DNA of 64,000 nucleotides from Mycobacterium avium subsp. avium (lineage in GTDB: Bacteria; Actinomycetota; Actinomycetes; Mycobacteriales; Mycobacteriaceae). The notes under the pieces were generated by a model. The model ran no database searches and was not told the DNA's origin. It worked only from the letters and a program-made list of their open reading frames with translations. The stretch lies in the NCBI RefSeq assembly GCF_009741445.1, contig NZ_CP046507.1:558001-622000 (forward strand), written 5' to 3'. The translations under genes and the position numbers were made by a program. Positions 61,753 through 64,000 of this stretch are shown one piece after another. The first letter of the stretch is position 1; each line of letters begins with the position of its first letter.

Positions 61753-62769
61753 GTGGTGATTGCGGCGGCAGACGGCGACCTTCAGAGCGACCTTCGTGGC
61801 GCGGTAGCGATCGGTGCGTCGGCCGGCGGCGTCGAGGCGCTGTCGAACCTCGCCGCCGGGTTGTCGCCGGACGTGCCGTTCGCGTATCTGATGGTGCTGC
61901 ACGTGCCCGCGGGAGCGCCCAGCATCCTGGCCCGCATCATCGACCGCAGCGGTCCGCTGCCCGCCTCCGCCGCGCAGGACGGCGCGCCGCTGCAACCCGG
62001 GCACATCTACGTCGGCGTCCCGGACCGGCATCTGCTGGTCGACGGCGCGCACGTGCTGCTGTCGCAGGGGCCGACCGAGAACGGCCACCGGCCCGCCATC
62101 AACGCGTTGTTCCGGTCGGTGGCGCTGACGTTCGGGCCGCGCGCGATCGGCGTGCTGCTCTCCGGTGTGCTCGACGACGGCGTGCTGGGGATGGCGGCCA
62201 TCCGCTCCCGCGGCGGGGTCACCGTCTGCCAATCACCCGACGACGCACTGTTCCCGGCGATGCCGGCCAACGCCCTGGACGCCGGTGTGGTGGACCGGCA
62301 GGCCGCCGCGGCCGACATCGGCGTGGTGCTCAAGGAGCTGGCGCACCGAGAGATAGAGGATCCCGACATGCAACGCGACCCCGGGATGGAGCTGGAGAAC
62401 CGCATCGCCATGATGTCGCGGTTCGCCACCGACTTCGACACCGAAAAGCTGGGCCCGCCGTCCGGCTACACCTGTCCCGACTGCAACGGCTCGCTGGTCT
62501 CGCTCAGCGAGGGCAACTACCGCTGCCGGGTCGGTCATGCCTGGACGGCCGAGGCCCTGCTGAGCGCGCGGGACAACGAGCTCGAGGGCGCCCTGTGGGT
62601 GGCGGTGCGCAGCCTGCAGGAGAAGGCCCGGCTGGCCCGTGACATGGCCGGCAAGGCCGGGGCGGGCCTGCTCTCGCGGCGCTACACCCAGATCGCCGAG
62701 GAAAGCGAACGCGCGCTGCACGTGCTCAGCCACCGGCTGGCCGGCGCCGCCGAGGGTGAAACCCGGTGA
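61753..62769 (+). CDS. CheB-type protein-glutamate methylesterase with C-terminal zinc-ribbon-like motif
   Basis: The 338-aa protein has the CheB methylesterase domain without the receiver domain: Ser23 in AIGASAGGVEAL, His50 in VLHVPAG and Asp142 in SGVLDDG form the expected triad. It then carries CPDC (241-244) and CRVGH (258-262), a C-x2-C...C-x3-H set resembling a zinc ribbon. A coiled, Arg/Glu-rich tail follows. It would demethylate glutamates on a receptor or signalling protein, but no chemoreceptor is visible. GTG 61753, probably leaderless. The stop overlaps the next gene by 4 nt (GTGA). Confidence 0.83.
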   Translation: MVIAAADGDLQSDLRGAVAIGASAGGVEALSNLAAGLSPDVPFAYLMVLHVPAGAPSILARIIDRSGPLPASAAQDGAPLQPGHIYVGVPDRHLLVDGAHVLLSQGPTENGHRPAINALFRSVALTFGPRAIGVLLSGVLDDGVLGMAAIRSRGGVTVCQSPDDALFPAMPANALDAGVVDRQAAAADIGVVLKELAHREIEDPDMQRDPGMELENRIAMMSRFATDFDTEKLGPPSGYTCPDCNGSLVSLSEGNYRCRVGHAWTAEALLSARDNELEGALWVAVRSLQEKARLARDMAGKAGAGLLSRRYTQIAEESERALHVLSHRLAGAAEGETR

Positions 62770-63524
62770 ACGAGCAGCGGTCCGCGGTGCAGATCGCGTC
62801 CGAACAGGACCGGGACGTGCCGGTCCTGACGGTCGACGGCGTGCTCGACAGTTCGACCTACCGCACCGTGCGCGACACCGTCATCAAGGCCGCGATCGAC
62901 GAACCCCGCGCCGTCGTCGTCGACGTCGACCGGGTGCGCGCCCCGTCCGCCTCCGCCTGGACGGTGTTCACCAGCGCGCGCTGGCACGTCAGCATTTGGC
63001 CCGACGTCCCGATCCTGCTGGTGTGCGCGCACCCGCAGACGCGGCGCGAGATCACCACCGCCGGCGTGACCCGCTACGTGCCGGTGCATCCCACCCGCGA
63101 GCTGGCCGTGCGGGCCGTGCACGGCCGGACCCTGCAGGTGCGGCGGCGGGCCCGCACCGAACTGCCGCGCTCCGACACCAGCCTGCACCTGGCCCGCGCC
63201 GTGCTCACCGATTGGCTCACCCAGTGGGACATCCGGGAGGTCATCCCCGTCGCGGCGACGGTGGCGACCGTGTTCGTCGAAAACGTCCTCGACCACACCG
63301 AGAGCGCGCCGGTGCTGATCGTCGAGAGCCATCGCGACACCGTCACGGTCGCGGTCGAGGACAACAGCTTTGCGCTGCCCGGCCGGCACGAGGACGCCGA
63401 CCGCGGCGCCGACATCGTCTCCGGGCTGGCCATCGTGTCGGCGCTGTGCCGGGTGTGGGGAGCCACCCCCACGTCGTCCGGCAAGACCGTGTGGGGATCG
63501 GTCGGCAGGGAAGACCGGATCTGA
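62766..63524 (+). CDS. STAS plus HATPase fusion, sigma-factor-control type
   Basis: The 252-aa protein combines an N-terminal STAS-like half (about 15-112; VLTVDGVLDSSTYRTVRDTV, VVDVDRVRAPSASAWTVF) with a C-terminal GHKL ATPase half (about 140-250): N-box ENVLDHT (172-178), G1-like VEDNSFALP with Asp199, and GLAIVSALC. Anti-anti-sigma and anti-sigma kinase functions are normally separate proteins (RsbV/RsbW), so a fusion could be a self-contained switch. Candidate phosphorylated Ser61/Ser63 are in APSASA. GTG 62766 overlaps cheB's stop. The following cheR begins 54 bp later. Confidence 0.75.
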   Translation: MNEQRSAVQIASEQDRDVPVLTVDGVLDSSTYRTVRDTVIKAAIDEPRAVVVDVDRVRAPSASAWTVFTSARWHVSIWPDVPILLVCAHPQTRREITTAGVTRYVPVHPTRELAVRAVHGRTLQVRRRARTELPRSDTSLHLARAVLTDWLTQWDIREVIPVAATVATVFVENVLDHTESAPVLIVESHRDTVTVAVEDNSFALPGRHEDADRGADIVSGLAIVSALCRVWGATPTSSGKTVWGSVGREDRI

Positions 63525-63577
63525 GTCCCGCGAGTAGTGTTCAAGTCCTTCGGCACCCTTATCAGACGGGACTTGGA

Positions 63578-64000
63578 TGAATTCCACGACTGACGAGGCC
63601 GACGAGGCATTCGAGGCCTTGTTGCGGTACATGCGGGATTCGCGCGGCTTCGACTTCACCGGCTACAAGCGCACCTCGCTGATGCGCCGCGTCCGGCACC
63701 GGATGGACCAGGCGGGCTACACCGCCTTCGACGAGTACCTGGACTTCCTGCAGGCCAGCTCCGACGAGTTCACCGCGCTGTTCAACACCATCCTGATCAA
63801 CGTCACCTCGTTCTTCCGCGACCCGGACGCCTGGGAGTTCGTCGCCGCCGAAGTCATTCCGCGGCTGCTGGCCGAACGCGGGCCCAACGATCCGATCCGG
63901 GTGTGGAGTGCGGGGTGCGCCTCGGGCCAGGAGGCCTACACGCTGGCGATGCTGCTGGCCGAGGCGCTGGGCTTCGACGCGTTCCGGCAGCGGGTGAAGA
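63578..64000 (+). CDS. CheR methyltransferase, N-terminal part (continues past window)
   Basis: The frame from ATG 63578 is open to the last base and encodes the first 141 residues. It shows the CheR N-domain (FEALLRYMRDSRGFDFTGYK and RRVRHRMDQAGY), the linker motif NVTSFFRDPDAWEFV and the SAM-binding VWSAGCASGQEAYTLAML. CheR adds methyl groups that CheB removes. The downstream part is not visible, so fusions to PAS, kinase or cyclase domains, common in actinobacteria, cannot be excluded. GACGGGACTTGG gives a weak SD. Confidence 0.85.

Overview
The window is about 70% GC or close to it, with GTG and TTG starts and 1-11 nt stop/start overlaps throughout. Gene content and order point to a slow-growing Mycobacterium, most likely of the M. 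avium complex. Two blocks that are far apart in M. tuberculosis H37Rv (recalled Rv3484-Rv3518 and Rv0756-Rv0774) lie about 10 kb apart here. I recall the same adjacency from M. avium subsp. paratuberculosis. An IS110-family element whose inferred length (1472 bp) and transposase length (401 aa) equal those I remember for IS901 also points to M. avium. All M. tuberculosis locus matches were made from memory of order and sequence, not by a search.

Region 1 (1-31 kb) is a cholesterol uptake and catabolism locus. It holds the end of cyp142, echA19, fadD19, an amidohydrolase/ThDP-enzyme pair (ilvX), fadD17, fadE27, fadE26, fdxD, hsd4A and the complete mce4 importer (yrbE4A-B, mce4A-F and two Mce-associated proteins). 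These are followed by a secreted protein, otsA, an ABC pair resembling FetAB, an enoyl-CoA hydratase and two SDR genes. Three exact 14-nt matches to the KstR consensus TNNAACNNGTTNNA sit at echA19/fadD19, fadE26/fdxD and the 29.4-kb SDR. A KstR-like core also lies inside a -35/-10 promoter before yrbE4A. A DUF559/Vsr-like nuclease gene near the left end is bracketed by two 58-bp palindromic repeats in opposite orientation.

Region 2 (31-43 kb) is an envelope and secretion segment at the junction of the two blocks. It holds cpsA, small membrane and charged proteins, an amidase, an alpha/beta hydrolase, a secreted trypsin-like protease, an LpqH-like lipoprotein, a Pro/Asn/Gln repeat protein, a transglycosylase-like lipoprotein, a DUF732 protein, a large TPR-type exported protein, tRNA-Thr(TGT) and a protein built of ten decapeptide repeats.

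Region 3 (43-60 kb) is the phoPR locus followed by the cyp51 cluster. phoP-phoR face a tightly packed minus-strand run: TetR, cyp123, SDR, cyp51, ferredoxin, SnoaL-like protein, adhB, a second SnoaL-like protein and a HIT protein. The divergent aldA-SDR-3-hydroxyacid dehydrogenase-pcaC-purD run is paired with it. Two identical-arm palindromes (GGACA-N2-TGTCC) mark the TetR and aldA starts. The gamma-glutamyltransferase gene after purD has a single-base frameshift.

Region 4 (60-64 kb) has the IS110-type element inserted just upstream of an esterase gene. Next come a CheB-type methylesterase, a STAS plus HATPase fusion protein and the start of a CheR methyltransferase. A SigF-like promoter seems to place transcription start directly on the cheB GTG codon. 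This is a chemotaxis-like methylation module in an organism not known to be flagellated.
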